NCBI GenBank assembly: GCA_021846985.1
Contig: JAJZVX010000007.1
Location: forward strand, 1 to 64,000
Length of the DNA: 64,000 bases
Direction: 5' to 3'
Source: Acidobacteriota bacterium
Lineage (GTDB): Bacteria; Acidobacteriota; Terriglobia; Terriglobales; Acidobacteriaceae
A program made the translations under genes and the position numbers. The notes below the pieces were generated by a model that was not told the DNA's origin, did no database searches, and worked only from the letters and a program-made list of their open reading frames with translations. Position 1 is the first letter of the stretch; each line of letters starts with the position of its first letter. Of this stretch, positions 1-7,974 are shown piece by piece.

Positions 1-169
1 GGATGAGCGGGTCGATCGGATGAAGCGTCATCTGCGCCGCCGGATGGCGCTCCAGGTAGCGGCGCACGAAGCGGTACTCGGGCACGCGCAACTCCAGCGC
101 CGCCGCGCAGGCATCCTCGCAAGCCGCAGCGCCGTACTTCTTCACCAGGTTCAGCACGCCCTGGGCAGC
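1..169 (-). pseudogene. IS21-family transposase (IstA) C-terminal fragment, cut by window edge
   Basis: Reading the minus strand directly after the OPT stop codon gives an uninterrupted frame of 56 residues that runs off the left edge. It contains AAQGVLNLVKKYGAAACEDA and VPEYRFVRRYLERHPAAQ, which resemble the C-terminal part of IS21 IstA transposases. There is no start codon: the frame begins at the transporter's stop codon and is in phase with it, so the upstream part of istA is missing here. A 12-bp direct repeat (TACTTCTTCACC at 135-146 and 171-182) lies across the junction and may mark the recombination point. What follows outside the window (istB, inverted repeat) cannot be seen. The IstA assignment is from memory of the family. 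Confidence 0.6.
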
Positions 170-2344
170 CTACTTCTTCACCGGCTTGCGCGCAAAGTAA
201 TACAGCGAGAACGCCAGCGCCAGGAACGCCATCACCGAAACCCCGTCGTGATACAGAAACGTGTGCGGCAGCCCAATGGGATTCGGCTTGTCCCACGTGG
301 TCTCATAGAAGGCGTTTACCACCCCCAGCAGGCCCATGATGCCGCCCGCCGCGATCAGCCCCGAGGCGTAGAGCGAGCCCGGCGAAACATCGCCCTCCTC
401 TGCCCCGCCGGCCTTCTGCACCGCCGCGTCCACCAGCCAGCGCGCCAGGCCGCCCGTAAAGATGGCCAGCGTGGTCCCAATCGACAGATAGGCGCCTACC
501 GCAAACGAGAGCGAGCGGATGCCCAGCAGTTCCACCCCGATCACCAGAAACACCCCCAGCATCACCAGTCCCCACGGCAGCTTCCGCGTCAGAATGCCGT
601 TGATCACCGTGGCCATCAGACGCGCTTGCGGCGCCGCGGCCTTCTCGCTGCCGATACCCGGAATCCACTGCACCTCGATGCGCTTGCTCACCGGCGAGTA
701 GAGATACTTCCCGTCGGCCAGCTCCGGCGAGCCCAGCGCGTTCAGCACGATGTATTCGCTCTTGTGATGCAGGCTCGTCGTGCCGTTCGCCGCCTTCACG
801 GCAAACTGTTCGATGAGTCCCCGCGGGTTCTTCTGCACGGTCACGCCCGGATGCGGCGCCGCTATCTCCCACGCCCGCGGCGCTTCCTTGAACTCCTGCA
901 TGCCCAGGTTCATCAGGTTCAGCGTCACGCCAATGGCGATGGTGGAAACGGCAATGCCGATCAGAAACGCAAACCGCTGCTTGCGCGGCGTGGCTCCCAC
1001 CAGAAAGCCCGTCTTCAGATCTTGTGACGTGTCGCCCGCCTCCGCCGAGGCGATGCACACCACGCCGCCAATGGTCACCGCCAGCGCCCCAAAGGCAGGC
1101 GCCGTCCACCCGCTCACCAGAAACACCGCGCTGGTGGCCATCAGCGTGGCAATGGTCATCCCCGAAATCGGATTCGCCGACGAGCCGATCAATCCCACAA
1201 TCCGCGAGCTCACCGTCACAAACAGAAACCCGAAGAAGACCACCAGCACGGCCGCGCCTACATTGGCCAGCAGACCCACCTCGGCCCCGGGAATCGGCTT
1301 GAAATAAAGAAAAAGAAACATCAGCACGATCAGCCCGATCGACCCCAGCACCGCCGTGCCTGCTGAAAAATCGTCCTCCGTGCGGACCGGCTGCGCCGCG
1401 CCCGCCCTGCCGCTGTGCATGGTCCGCAGACCCGAGGTCAACGCGCCCCAGATCGTCGGCAGCGTCTTGAAGAGCGTAATCAGCCCCGCCGCCGCCACCG
1501 CGCCCGCGCCCAGTGGACGAATGTAGGTGGACCACAAATCGCTCGGCCCCATCTGCGCAATCGGCACCGTGCCGGGATAGACCGGGGTGGGAATATCCTT
1601 GCCGAAAAAGTAAAGCAGCGGCATCAGCACCAGCCACGAAATCACGCCTCCGGCAAAGATGATGCCCGCCGTCCTGGCGCCGATAATGTAGCCCACGCCC
1701 AGGTACTCGGCCGTCGCGTCAGCCTTGATGCTGGCGCCCTTCATCACGTGCTTTGGACCAAAGTCCGGCTGATACTCCGGCGTGCCCGGCCACGCCCCCA
1801 GCAGGTTCTCGTTCTGGAACGCGGCATAGAGCGCGCCCAGCCCCAGCCCGAAGAAGACGCGGCTGGCCGTCGAGCCCCCGCTCGCCCCCGCCTTGATCAC
1901 GTCCGCGCAGGCCGTGCCCTCGGGATATTGCAGCGTGCCGTGCTCTTCCACAATCAGCGGCCGCCGCAGCGGCACCATGAACAGTACCCCCAGGTAGCCG
2001 CCTATCAGCGCCAGCATGAAGATGCGAAAATACTCCAGGTCGAAACCCAGAAAGATCAGCGCCGGCAGCGTAAAGATCACGCCTGCGGCAATCGACTGCC
2101 CCGCGTTGCCGCAAGTCTGCACAATGATCGTCTCCAGCACCGAGGGCTTGCCCTTGTGCCGCAGCACGCTGATCGAGATCACGGCGATGGGAATCGAGGC
2201 CGCCACGGTCAGACCCGCCCGCAGGCCTACGTAGACGGTGACGCCGCCAAAAATAATGCCGAATAGCGCCCCCAATAGCACGGCGCGCACGGTGAATTCC
2301 GGACGGTTGTCGTCGGGTGAGATAAAAGGCTGAAACTCTGGCAC
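170..2344 (-). CDS. OPT family oligopeptide/metal-chelate transporter
   Basis: A polytopic inner-membrane protein of 724 residues from the chosen start, with well over a dozen hydrophobic segments along its whole length. This is the size and pattern of prokaryotic OPT family carriers, which take up oligopeptides or metal-ligand complexes by cation symport. A Gly/Pro-rich first helix region follows the start, and alternating helices continue to the last helix, which ends FARKPVKK. The frame stays open up to a TTG at 2371, but GGGGAGG sits 6 nt before the GTG at 2344, which makes that GTG the better start. The stop codon is the junction with an IS21 transposase fragment, so the final residues may not be ancestral. 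The substrate cannot be predicted from the sequence. Confidence 0.88.
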   Translation of the reverse strand: MPEFQPFISPDDNRPEFTVRAVLLGALFGIIFGGVTVYVGLRAGLTVAASIPIAVISISVLRHKGKPSVLETIIVQTCGNAGQSIAAGVIFTLPALIFLGFDLEYFRIFMLALIGGYLGVLFMVPLRRPLIVEEHGTLQYPEGTACADVIKAGASGGSTASRVFFGLGLGALYAAFQNENLLGAWPGTPEYQPDFGPKHVMKGASIKADATAEYLGVGYIIGARTAGIIFAGGVISWLVLMPLLYFFGKDIPTPVYPGTVPIAQMGPSDLWSTYIRPLGAGAVAAAGLITLFKTLPTIWGALTSGLRTMHSGRAGAAQPVRTEDDFSAGTAVLGSIGLIVLMFLFLYFKPIPGAEVGLLANVGAAVLVVFFGFLFVTVSSRIVGLIGSSANPISGMTIATLMATSAVFLVSGWTAPAFGALAVTIGGVVCIASAEAGDTSQDLKTGFLVGATPRKQRFAFLIGIAVSTIAIGVTLNLMNLGMQEFKEAPRAWEIAAPHPGVTVQKNPRGLIEQFAVKAANGTTSLHHKSEYIVLNALGSPELADGKYLYSPVSKRIEVQWIPGIGSEKAAAPQARLMATVINGILTRKLPWGLVMLGVFLVIGVELLGIRSLSFAVGAYLSIGTTLAIFTGGLARWLVDAAVQKAGGAEEGDVSPGSLYASGLIAAGGIMGLLGVVNAFYETTWDKPNPIGLPHTFLYHDGVSVMAFLALAFSLYYFARKPVKK

Positions 2345-2523
2345 CAAAAGCCTCCCCAAAAATGCAAGCAAAGTGCAGCAGGAACCCCGAAGGGGAAGTG
2401 TACGGCATTCCCGCCGAAGCTGTGTAGTCCAGCTCCGGCTGCCCGCGGACTTGGCGAAAGTCCCCCCGGGCGCGTACCGTAGGGGCGAGCCTGCATCCTC
2501 CCTTTTCGGAGACCTGAACCCGA

Positions 2524-3708
2524 ATGACCACTCTCGCTCCCGCCCCTTCGCGCCGTCTGCTTTCCCTCGACGTGCTCCGCGGCATCACCCTCGCCTTCAT
2601 GATCATGGTCAACAACAACGGCGGGCCCGGCTCCTGGCGCTTTATGAACCACGCCGCCTGGAACGGCCTCACCCCCACCGACCTCGTCTTCCCCACCTTT
2701 ATCTTTGTCGTCGGCGCTTCCATCGTCTTCGCCTTCGAGTCTCGCCTGGCCCGCGGCGCCACCCGCCGCGAGCTTGCCCGCCACACCGTGCAGCGCGCAG
2801 TCATCCTCTTCCTGCTGGGCATTGTGGTCAACGGTTTCCCCGACTTCCACCTCGCCCATCTGCGCTTCTACGGCGTGTTGCAGCGCATCGCCGTCTGCTA
2901 TCTCGTGGTCGGCCTCTTCTATCTGTGGGACCGGCGCGTCTGGACCAAGGTGGCCGCCCTCGCCGCCGCCCTCGCCGGCTACTACGTGCTCCTCCGCTGG
3001 ACGCCCATCCCCGGCGCCGGCATGCCCGGCCGCGACTTCCCCTTCATGGACCAGACCCTCAACCTCACCTCCTGGCTCGATCGCCACGTCATGCCCCACC
3101 ATCTCTATCTCGACTGGCCTCGCCCCGGCGTCCTCGTCCCTTACAACCGCCACGATCCCGAAGGCCTGCTCAGCGACCTGCCCGCCATCGGCACCGCCCT
3201 GCTCGGCCTGCTCGCCGGACTCTGGATGCGCACCCAGCGCGCCGTCCAGGCCAAAACCGCCGGCCTCGCCGCGGGCTCCCTCGCCTGCCTCGCGCTCGGC
3301 TACCTCTGGTCCCTCTGGTTCCCGCTCAACAAAAACCTCTGGACCAGCTCCTTTGTCCTCGTCGCCGCCGGATGGTCCCTCGCCGTCCTCACCCTCGCCT
3401 GGTGGGCCGTCGAGCAGAAGGGATGGGGGAAAAACCAGCACAAAGGCCTGGCTTACCCCTGGCTGGTCTTCGGCTCCAACGCCATCACCGCCTACATGTT
3501 CAGCGAACTGCTCGCCAGCGCCCTCTCCAACATCCGCTTCACTGCCGCCGGCCATCCCACCAACTTCGTCGCCTGGACCTTCGCCCACACCTTCGCCCAC
3601 ATCCCCAACCCCGGCTGGGCCGCCTTCGCTTACTCGGTCTCCTTCACCGCCGTCTGCTTCGTCCCCGTCTGGATCCTCTACCGCAAACGCATCTTCCTCA
3701 AGGTCTAG
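2524..3708 (+). CDS. HGSNAT/NagX-like membrane acyltransferase (DUF5009/DUF1624 type)
   Basis: A 394-residue integral membrane protein. The N-terminus (residues about 10-35) carries LDVLRGITLAFMIMVNN, followed by GLTPTDLVFPTFIFVVG and later LRFYGVLQRIAVCYLV. These are hallmarks of bacterial relatives of heparan-alpha-glucosaminide N-acetyltransferase (NagX/YeiB-like), which move acyl groups across the membrane to sugars. About ten hydrophobic helices are visible. The length matches the family. The Shine-Dalgarno is weak (GGAG about 12 nt upstream). The gene stands alone and is divergent from the OPT gene, so context does not suggest a substrate. Codon use is strongly C-ending. The acceptor sugar is unknown. 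Confidence 0.82.
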   Translation: MTTLAPAPSRRLLSLDVLRGITLAFMIMVNNNGGPGSWRFMNHAAWNGLTPTDLVFPTFIFVVGASIVFAFESRLARGATRRELARHTVQRAVILFLLGIVVNGFPDFHLAHLRFYGVLQRIAVCYLVVGLFYLWDRRVWTKVAALAAALAGYYVLLRWTPIPGAGMPGRDFPFMDQTLNLTSWLDRHVMPHHLYLDWPRPGVLVPYNRHDPEGLLSDLPAIGTALLGLLAGLWMRTQRAVQAKTAGLAAGSLACLALGYLWSLWFPLNKNLWTSSFVLVAAGWSLAVLTLAWWAVEQKGWGKNQHKGLAYPWLVFGSNAITAYMFSELLASALSNIRFTAAGHPTNFVAWTFAHTFAHIPNPGWAAFAYSVSFTAVCFVPVWILYRKRIFLKV

Positions 3709-3926
3709 GCGACCCGTAACAAAGCCTCGGGTCTGCGGCGGAGGAAGCGCGCGCCTTCATCTCCCTGAAACCGGCCTCAAGGGTCACGCGCACTTCATGC
3801 CCGGCAAGCGCATCGCCCGCATCCGCCTGATCCTACGCTCCGGCCGCGGCATCGGCCTCTTTGATTCCATCGCCCGCAACCGCATCCGCTACATCGGCCA
3901 GATCCCCTTCTTCGATGCCATCGGCG

Positions 3927-4136
3927 TCACCCGGCAGCACCAGCGCTTGGGCGGCCTGGCTGCGCCTTCGCCTTCGCCTGCTCCTGCAGCTCGGCCAATG
4001 CCCGCTCCGGGCAAATGTGCCGCTTCTCCAGCCGATCCAGTTCTTCCGGCAGCTCCACGCACGATGCAATCGTCATGAAGCAGAACAGGCAGCGCGTGTT
4101 GAACGTGCCATTGTCGTTTTGCGTGCGGCTGTACAT
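3927..4136 (-). CDS. small Cys-containing conserved hypothetical protein
   Basis: A 69-residue soluble protein of unknown function, preceded by a strong Shine-Dalgarno (GAGGAG two to three bases before the ATG). Its first half has the pattern NTRCLFCFMTIASCV, then a charged helix with RLEKRHICPERALAEL, and ends in a low-complexity Ala/Gly/Lys tail. Four cysteines (CxxC, a third 7 residues after it, and one after a His) could bind a metal ion; that is inference. I recall similar short proteins in acidobacterial genomes, but no biochemical role. It is monocistronic, and the next gene on this strand starts 128 bp beyond it. Confidence 0.6.
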   Translation of the reverse strand: MYSRTQNDNGTFNTRCLFCFMTIASCVELPEELDRLEKRHICPERALAELQEQAKAKAQPGRPSAGAAG

Positions 4137-4263
4137 TGCTCCTCGGGGAATGTGCGGAATATTTCGATCCTAGCCACTCTTCGTGCCTATCGGAGTGACC
4201 TGTGTCACGCAACCCCGTGAGCCGCTTCTCCGTCGTGTGATCCCCTCGCGCCCGGCCCCCCCC

Positions 4264-4542
4264 TCACATCGTCATGCCCTGGGCGGCGGCGCGCCGCGCC
4301 CGCCAGCACGGGCTCAGCCCGTCCCGCGGAAACAGCGCCTCCACGCACGGCGCTTCGTATGTCCCCTGGTAGTCAAACTCCTGCTTGCGCCCCTTCAGCG
4401 GAATCGTTACGTAGCTATTCACGGTCACCGTCGCGCGCGGTGAACCGCGCATTCTGTACACTGCCCAGTCGCCCGCGTACGCCGCCACCGTTCCCGCCGC
4501 CAGTGCCACGGCCGCCCATTCCAGCCAACGCTTCATGCGCAT
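4264..4542 (-). CDS. small exported or anchored hypothetical protein
   Basis: A 92-residue protein that begins MRMKRW and continues with a hydrophobic segment (about residues 8-22) typical of a signal peptide or single anchor. The extracytoplasmic part has TVTVNSYVTIPLKGRKQEF, then PCVEALFPRDGLSPCW with two cysteines 15 residues apart that could form a disulfide. A GGAAAGG Shine-Dalgarno lies 5 nt before the ATG. I recognise the general pattern of a small acidobacterial exported family but no function. It is preceded on the same strand by the carboxylesterase, 123 bp away, so it could share that transcript. Confidence 0.6.
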   Translation of the reverse strand: MRMKRWLEWAAVALAAGTVAAYAGDWAVYRMRGSPRATVTVNSYVTIPLKGRKQEFDYQGTYEAPCVEALFPRDGLSPCWRARRAAAQGMTM

Positions 4543-4665
4543 TCGACCTTTCCTGCGGAGCCGGACACTCCTCCGCGCGCAACGCCGCCGCGCGTGCGCT
4601 GCGTGCGGCCGCGTTGCCTCTTCAGCATAACGGCAGCGCCGCTGCCGGACCAGCGCCGCCGCAAC

Positions 4666-6369
4666 TTAGTTTGCGCTCAGCAGTTGCTTCACCCGCTCCG
4701 GCGCAAGATCGCAGAAATGCGGCGAGAATCCCTTTTTCGCTCCCGCCGTTGCGCCGGGACTGAACTCCATATATGGCTCGTTGCCGTTGTTCCATGCCGG
4801 CCAGTTGGGCAGGCCCGCTCCGTTGGGATTGCCGGTCTTGGCAAAGTTCGTCCAGTAGGTCTCGATCGCCTCGGAGAGCCGGTGGTCGGCCGCCGTAAAG
4901 GGAAGCCAGTTCCACGCCCGATCGCCAAAGGTGTTAAACACAAACGGTATCTCCAGACTGTGAAACGCGCCCAGCACGCTCGCGCCCTGGCCGGGAATGG
5001 CGCGGTCGAACTGGTAGATATAACTGTGGCGGCCTGCCGCCGTTACCAGCGTGCCCATGGCTCCGATCGGGCAGCCCGCCAGCATCTCGTTGGCGGCCTT
5101 GTCCACCCCCGCTTCCTTGTGCACCAGCATCTCGATTACGGCGTACGCCACCGCCGCATCCGTCCATCCGCCATAGAGCGGACGCGCGGCCTCTGCCAGC
5201 GCGCGCAGTGAATCCGTGGCGCTCGTCTTGGCCCCGCTTTGTTTTGCCGCCGCTGCCGCCGCCATGCGGAAGGCGCTGAACTCCCGCCCGTTCAGCCCCA
5301 CCAGCAAATCCACCTTCTGCATCTTGCCTTCCGCGAAGATCTTCGCCGGCGTCTGCGGCATCACCCAGCCATCCACGATCGTCGAGCGCGTATCGAGCCC
5401 TTTGAACTCCGGGTGCGTCAGCAGAACCCCGGCGGCAATCTTCTCCACTTCCCCCGCGGGCAGCTTGCGCAGCTTGTCCACATCGGAAGCTCCCGCGCCC
5501 GGAGCCGCTTTGCCTATCGCCGCGCCCAGCTTTTCCACTTCGGCCAGCGTGTGCATCGGACCCAGCCCAAACGGCGGTCCGCTCTCGGAAATCACCCGCC
5601 GGAACAGTCCCGTGGTCAACGGCGACGCCATCAGCATGCCCGAATCGACGGCCCCCGCCGACTCGCCAAAAACCGTCACGTTCCCCGGGTCGCCGCCCAA
5701 CTGCGCAATGTTCCGCTGCACCCACTTCAGCGCTGCGATCTGGTCCAGAATGCCGTAGTTGCTCGCGCTATGATGCGCTGACTCCGCCACCAACTCCGGA
5801 TGCGCGAAAAAACCCATCACGCCCAGGCGGTAGTTGATGGTCACCAGAATCACCCCATGCGCCACCAGCGACGCACCGGCGTAACTCGCTTGCGTCCCGC
5901 TGCCCACCATGTTGCTGCCGCCGTGGAGCCACACCATCACCGGCAGCGCCTTCTTTACCGGCCAGCCCGGCGTCCACACATTCAGATAAAGGCAGTCTTC
6001 CGACGACTGGCTCGCATTCAATCCCGGCTCGCCCGTGTAAGTCGCGCCATAGCTCCCGGCCAGCACTTTGAAAAACGGGTCGAGGCCCGCCGCGCTCTGG
6101 AAGCACGAGGCGCCAGGTTGTGTCGCATCGCGAACGCCCTTCCACGCCTTCACCGCCTGCGGCTCCCGCCAGCGTAGCGCGCCCACCGGCGGCGCCGCAT
6201 AGGGAATCCCCTCGAATACTGCGGCGGTCCCCTGCATCGCGCCGCGCACCATGCCCCCGTCCACCCTCGCCACCGGCCCTTCCGGCGCAGGTTTTGCCGC
6301 CCCCGCCAGCGCCAGCGCCGGCACCAAAAGACTCCCGGCAAATAGCCAACCCATCGCGCGCATCCTCAT
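4666..6369 (-). CDS. exported type B carboxylesterase
   Basis: A 567-residue alpha/beta hydrolase of the carboxylesterase/para-nitrobenzyl esterase family that hydrolyses carboxylic esters, probably in the periplasm. A signal peptide is evident (MRMRAMGWLFAGSLLVPALA). The family signature EDCLYLNVWTPG sits near residue 124, the nucleophile elbow GESAGA near 236, and a candidate catalytic His in GAFHSLEIPF near 468. The frame is open for 57 residues upstream, but those residues are arginine/glycine-rich and unlike an esterase. The ATG at 6369 has a GGGGGA Shine-Dalgarno and places the signal peptide at the N-terminus. It stands alone, with the next gene upstream divergent. Natural substrate unknown. 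Confidence 0.9.
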   Translation of the reverse strand: MRMRAMGWLFAGSLLVPALALAGAAKPAPEGPVARVDGGMVRGAMQGTAAVFEGIPYAAPPVGALRWREPQAVKAWKGVRDATQPGASCFQSAAGLDPFFKVLAGSYGATYTGEPGLNASQSSEDCLYLNVWTPGWPVKKALPVMVWLHGGSNMVGSGTQASYAGASLVAHGVILVTINYRLGVMGFFAHPELVAESAHHSASNYGILDQIAALKWVQRNIAQLGGDPGNVTVFGESAGAVDSGMLMASPLTTGLFRRVISESGPPFGLGPMHTLAEVEKLGAAIGKAAPGAGASDVDKLRKLPAGEVEKIAAGVLLTHPEFKGLDTRSTIVDGWVMPQTPAKIFAEGKMQKVDLLVGLNGREFSAFRMAAAAAAKQSGAKTSATDSLRALAEAARPLYGGWTDAAVAYAVIEMLVHKEAGVDKAANEMLAGCPIGAMGTLVTAAGRHSYIYQFDRAIPGQGASVLGAFHSLEIPFVFNTFGDRAWNWLPFTAADHRLSEAIETYWTNFAKTGNPNGAGLPNWPAWNNGNEPYMEFSPGATAGAKKGFSPHFCDLAPERVKQLLSAN

Positions 6370-6671
6370 ATCCCCCGTCCAGCCGAAACAGGGCGCGACC
6401 CCGCGGTGGCAGCCGCTGGCAAATCGCTCTCCGCTCTCGTTCCGCTCGGCCGCCTCACCATAGGAGAGGCCTCCCGCCGGTGTCAACCTCGCCGCCGCGG
6501 ACTCGCCCCCTTTGCCGCCGTCGTCGGTCCCCTGGCCCACATCCCCGCCCGCATCCTCCTCGTCCAGGTCTCTCGCTCGCTCCCGCCCAAGTGGTTCCCC
6601 CGCCGGGACCGCTCAAATTTAACCGGCATGCCGGCACGCGCCGTGTATTCTGGCCACGGACCGACCGCGCC
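6370..6671. other. divergent intergenic region
   Basis: 302 bp between the carboxylesterase (minus) and the CPBP-like gene (plus). It holds a 12-bp perfect palindrome CCGGCATGCCGG (6623-6634), a possible operator, and a TATTCT sequence (6646-6651) at a plausible -10 distance from the plus-strand ATG but without a recognisable -35. No gene is supported here. Confidence 0.4.
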
Positions 6672-7328
6672 ATGACACGCATCGAGCTTGTCGCCGAGTT
6701 CCTCCTCCTCTTCTTCGCCCTCCCCCTCGCCTATCGCTTCTCGCCGCTGCGCATCCCCGCCCTGTCCCTGCTCTGGATCGCCGCCGCCTATGCGTGGTGG
6801 CAGTTGATGCGCAACGCCGCCTTCCGCCGCGCCCAGCTTTGGAACGCCGCCCCGCTGCCGGCCCATCTCGCCTCCATCCTTCTCATCTTTGCCGCCGCCG
6901 CCTTCCTCCTCTGGCTGGGCGTGCGCCTCTTCGCTCCGCAACTGCAATGGAGCTTCGTCCGCCAGCATCCCGCCTTCTGGGCCATTGTCATGCTGGCCTA
7001 TCCGGTGCTTTCCGTCTATCCCCAGGGGTTGATCTACCGCGCCTTCTTCTTCGCGCGCTACGCCCCGCTCTTCCCCGGAAAGTGGACCCTGATCCTGGCC
7101 AGCGCCGCGGCCTTCGCCTTTCTCCATATCGTCTTCCGCAACTGGCTGGCGCCGGCCCTCACCTTCGCCGGCGGCCTGCTCTTCGCAGCACGCTATGCGC
7201 AAACCGGATCGCTGGCTGCCTCCTGCTTCGAGCACGCCCTCTACGGCGGCTGGCTCTTCACCCTCGGCCTCGGCGGATACTTCTATCACGGCACCATCGC
7301 CACCGTCGGCTCCGTGCTACGCCGCTAG
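6672..7328 (+). CDS. CPBP-family intramembrane protease homologue, catalytic Glu residues missing
   Basis: A 218-residue membrane protein with about seven hydrophobic helices. Its layout matches the CPBP (CAAX protease and bacteriocin-processing) family: motif 1 region YPQGLIYRAFFF at about residues 118-129, motif 2 FAFLHIVF, and a third His in EHALYGG. In active members motif 1 is EExxxR. Here the two glutamates are replaced by Gln and Gly (QGLIYR), although Arg and both His motifs remain. It may therefore be a non-proteolytic relative or use different chemistry. The ATG at 6672 was chosen because the upstream extension is low-complexity and Arg/Pro-rich. A palindromic repeat element begins immediately after its stop codon. 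Confidence 0.72.
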   Translation: MTRIELVAEFLLLFFALPLAYRFSPLRIPALSLLWIAAAYAWWQLMRNAAFRRAQLWNAAPLPAHLASILLIFAAAAFLLWLGVRLFAPQLQWSFVRQHPAFWAIVMLAYPVLSVYPQGLIYRAFFFARYAPLFPGKWTLILASAAAFAFLHIVFRNWLAPALTFAGGLLFAARYAQTGSLAASCFEHALYGGWLFTLGLGGYFYHGTIATVGSVLRR

Positions 7329-7437
7329 AGCGGTTTCAGCGTCAACGTGCCCTTGTTGCTTCAGTGCGAGGTGGCATTTTCTTGGGGAAAATGCCGCTTT
7401 CATCACGGTCTCTGGGTACAGCAACTCTGGAACCGCT
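7329..7437. repeat. 109-bp MITE-like palindromic element
   Basis: The element has imperfect 11-bp terminal inverted repeats (AGCGGTTTCAG at 7329-7339 and CTGGAACCGCT at 7427-7437; 10 of 11 match). The 8-bp direct repeat CCGCTAGA overlaps both ends (7322-7329 and 7433-7440). A perfect 9-bp internal hairpin GGCATTTTC/GAAAATGCC with a 5-nt loop lies at 7373-7395. It fills most of the gap between two convergent genes, so the hairpin may also stop transcription. No coding sequence is inside. Confidence 0.6.
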
Positions 7438-7474
7438 AGAATCGCGCCCGGCCGATAGCCGCCCGCCGCCCCCT

Positions 7475-7966
7475 TCAGTCGCCATCGCCGGCACGCGCAA
7501 AATCGCCGCTCTTGCCCCCGGACTTATGCTCCAGTTGGATCCGCCGAATCACAATCGCCTTGTCCAGCGCCTTGGTCATGTCATAGACGGTGAGCGCCGC
7601 CACGGCGGCGGCGGTCAGCGCCTCCATCTCCACGCCTGTTGCGCCCACCGTCGCCGCGGTTGCCGTAATCCGCACGCCGTCCTCCGCAATCTCCGCCTGC
7701 ACGTCCACATGCGTGAGCGCCAGCGGATGGCACATGGGAATCAGATCCGAGGTGCGCTTGGCCGCCTGGATGCCGGCAAAGCGAGCCGCCTCCAGCGGAT
7801 TGCCCTTGGGATTGGCGGGCAGCGCGGCCAGCACTGCGGCGGAAAGCTCCACAAAAGCTGTGGCCGTGGCCGTGCGCCGCGTAGCCTCCTTGCCGCTCAC
7901 GTCCACCATGGCCGCCTGGCCGGCGGCGTCGTAGTGGGAAAGCCGTGTTGGCGCCCGTTCACTCAT
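7475..7966 (-). CDS. moaC: cyclic pyranopterin monophosphate synthase MoaC
   Basis: A 163-residue cytosolic enzyme of molybdenum cofactor synthesis. It converts the MoaA product (a cyclic hydro-GTP intermediate) to cyclic pyranopterin monophosphate. Visible hallmarks are DVSGKEATRRTA near the N-terminus, SDLIPMCHPL around residue 73, GVEMEALTAAAVAALTVYDM, and the following catalytic Lys in MTKALDK. Length is normal for MoaC. A GTG at 7978 is also in frame and overlaps the moeA stop, but the ATG at 7966 has GAGGGA at a suitable distance and gives the usual MoaC N-terminus. It lies immediately downstream of moeA and is almost certainly co-transcribed with it. moaA, moaD and moaE are not in the window. 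Confidence 0.95.
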   Translation of the reverse strand: MSERAPTRLSHYDAAGQAAMVDVSGKEATRRTATATAFVELSAAVLAALPANPKGNPLEAARFAGIQAAKRTSDLIPMCHPLALTHVDVQAEIAEDGVRITATAATVGATGVEMEALTAAAVAALTVYDMTKALDKAIVIRRIQLEHKSGGKSGDFARAGDGD

Positions 7967-7974
7967 CTCATCCC

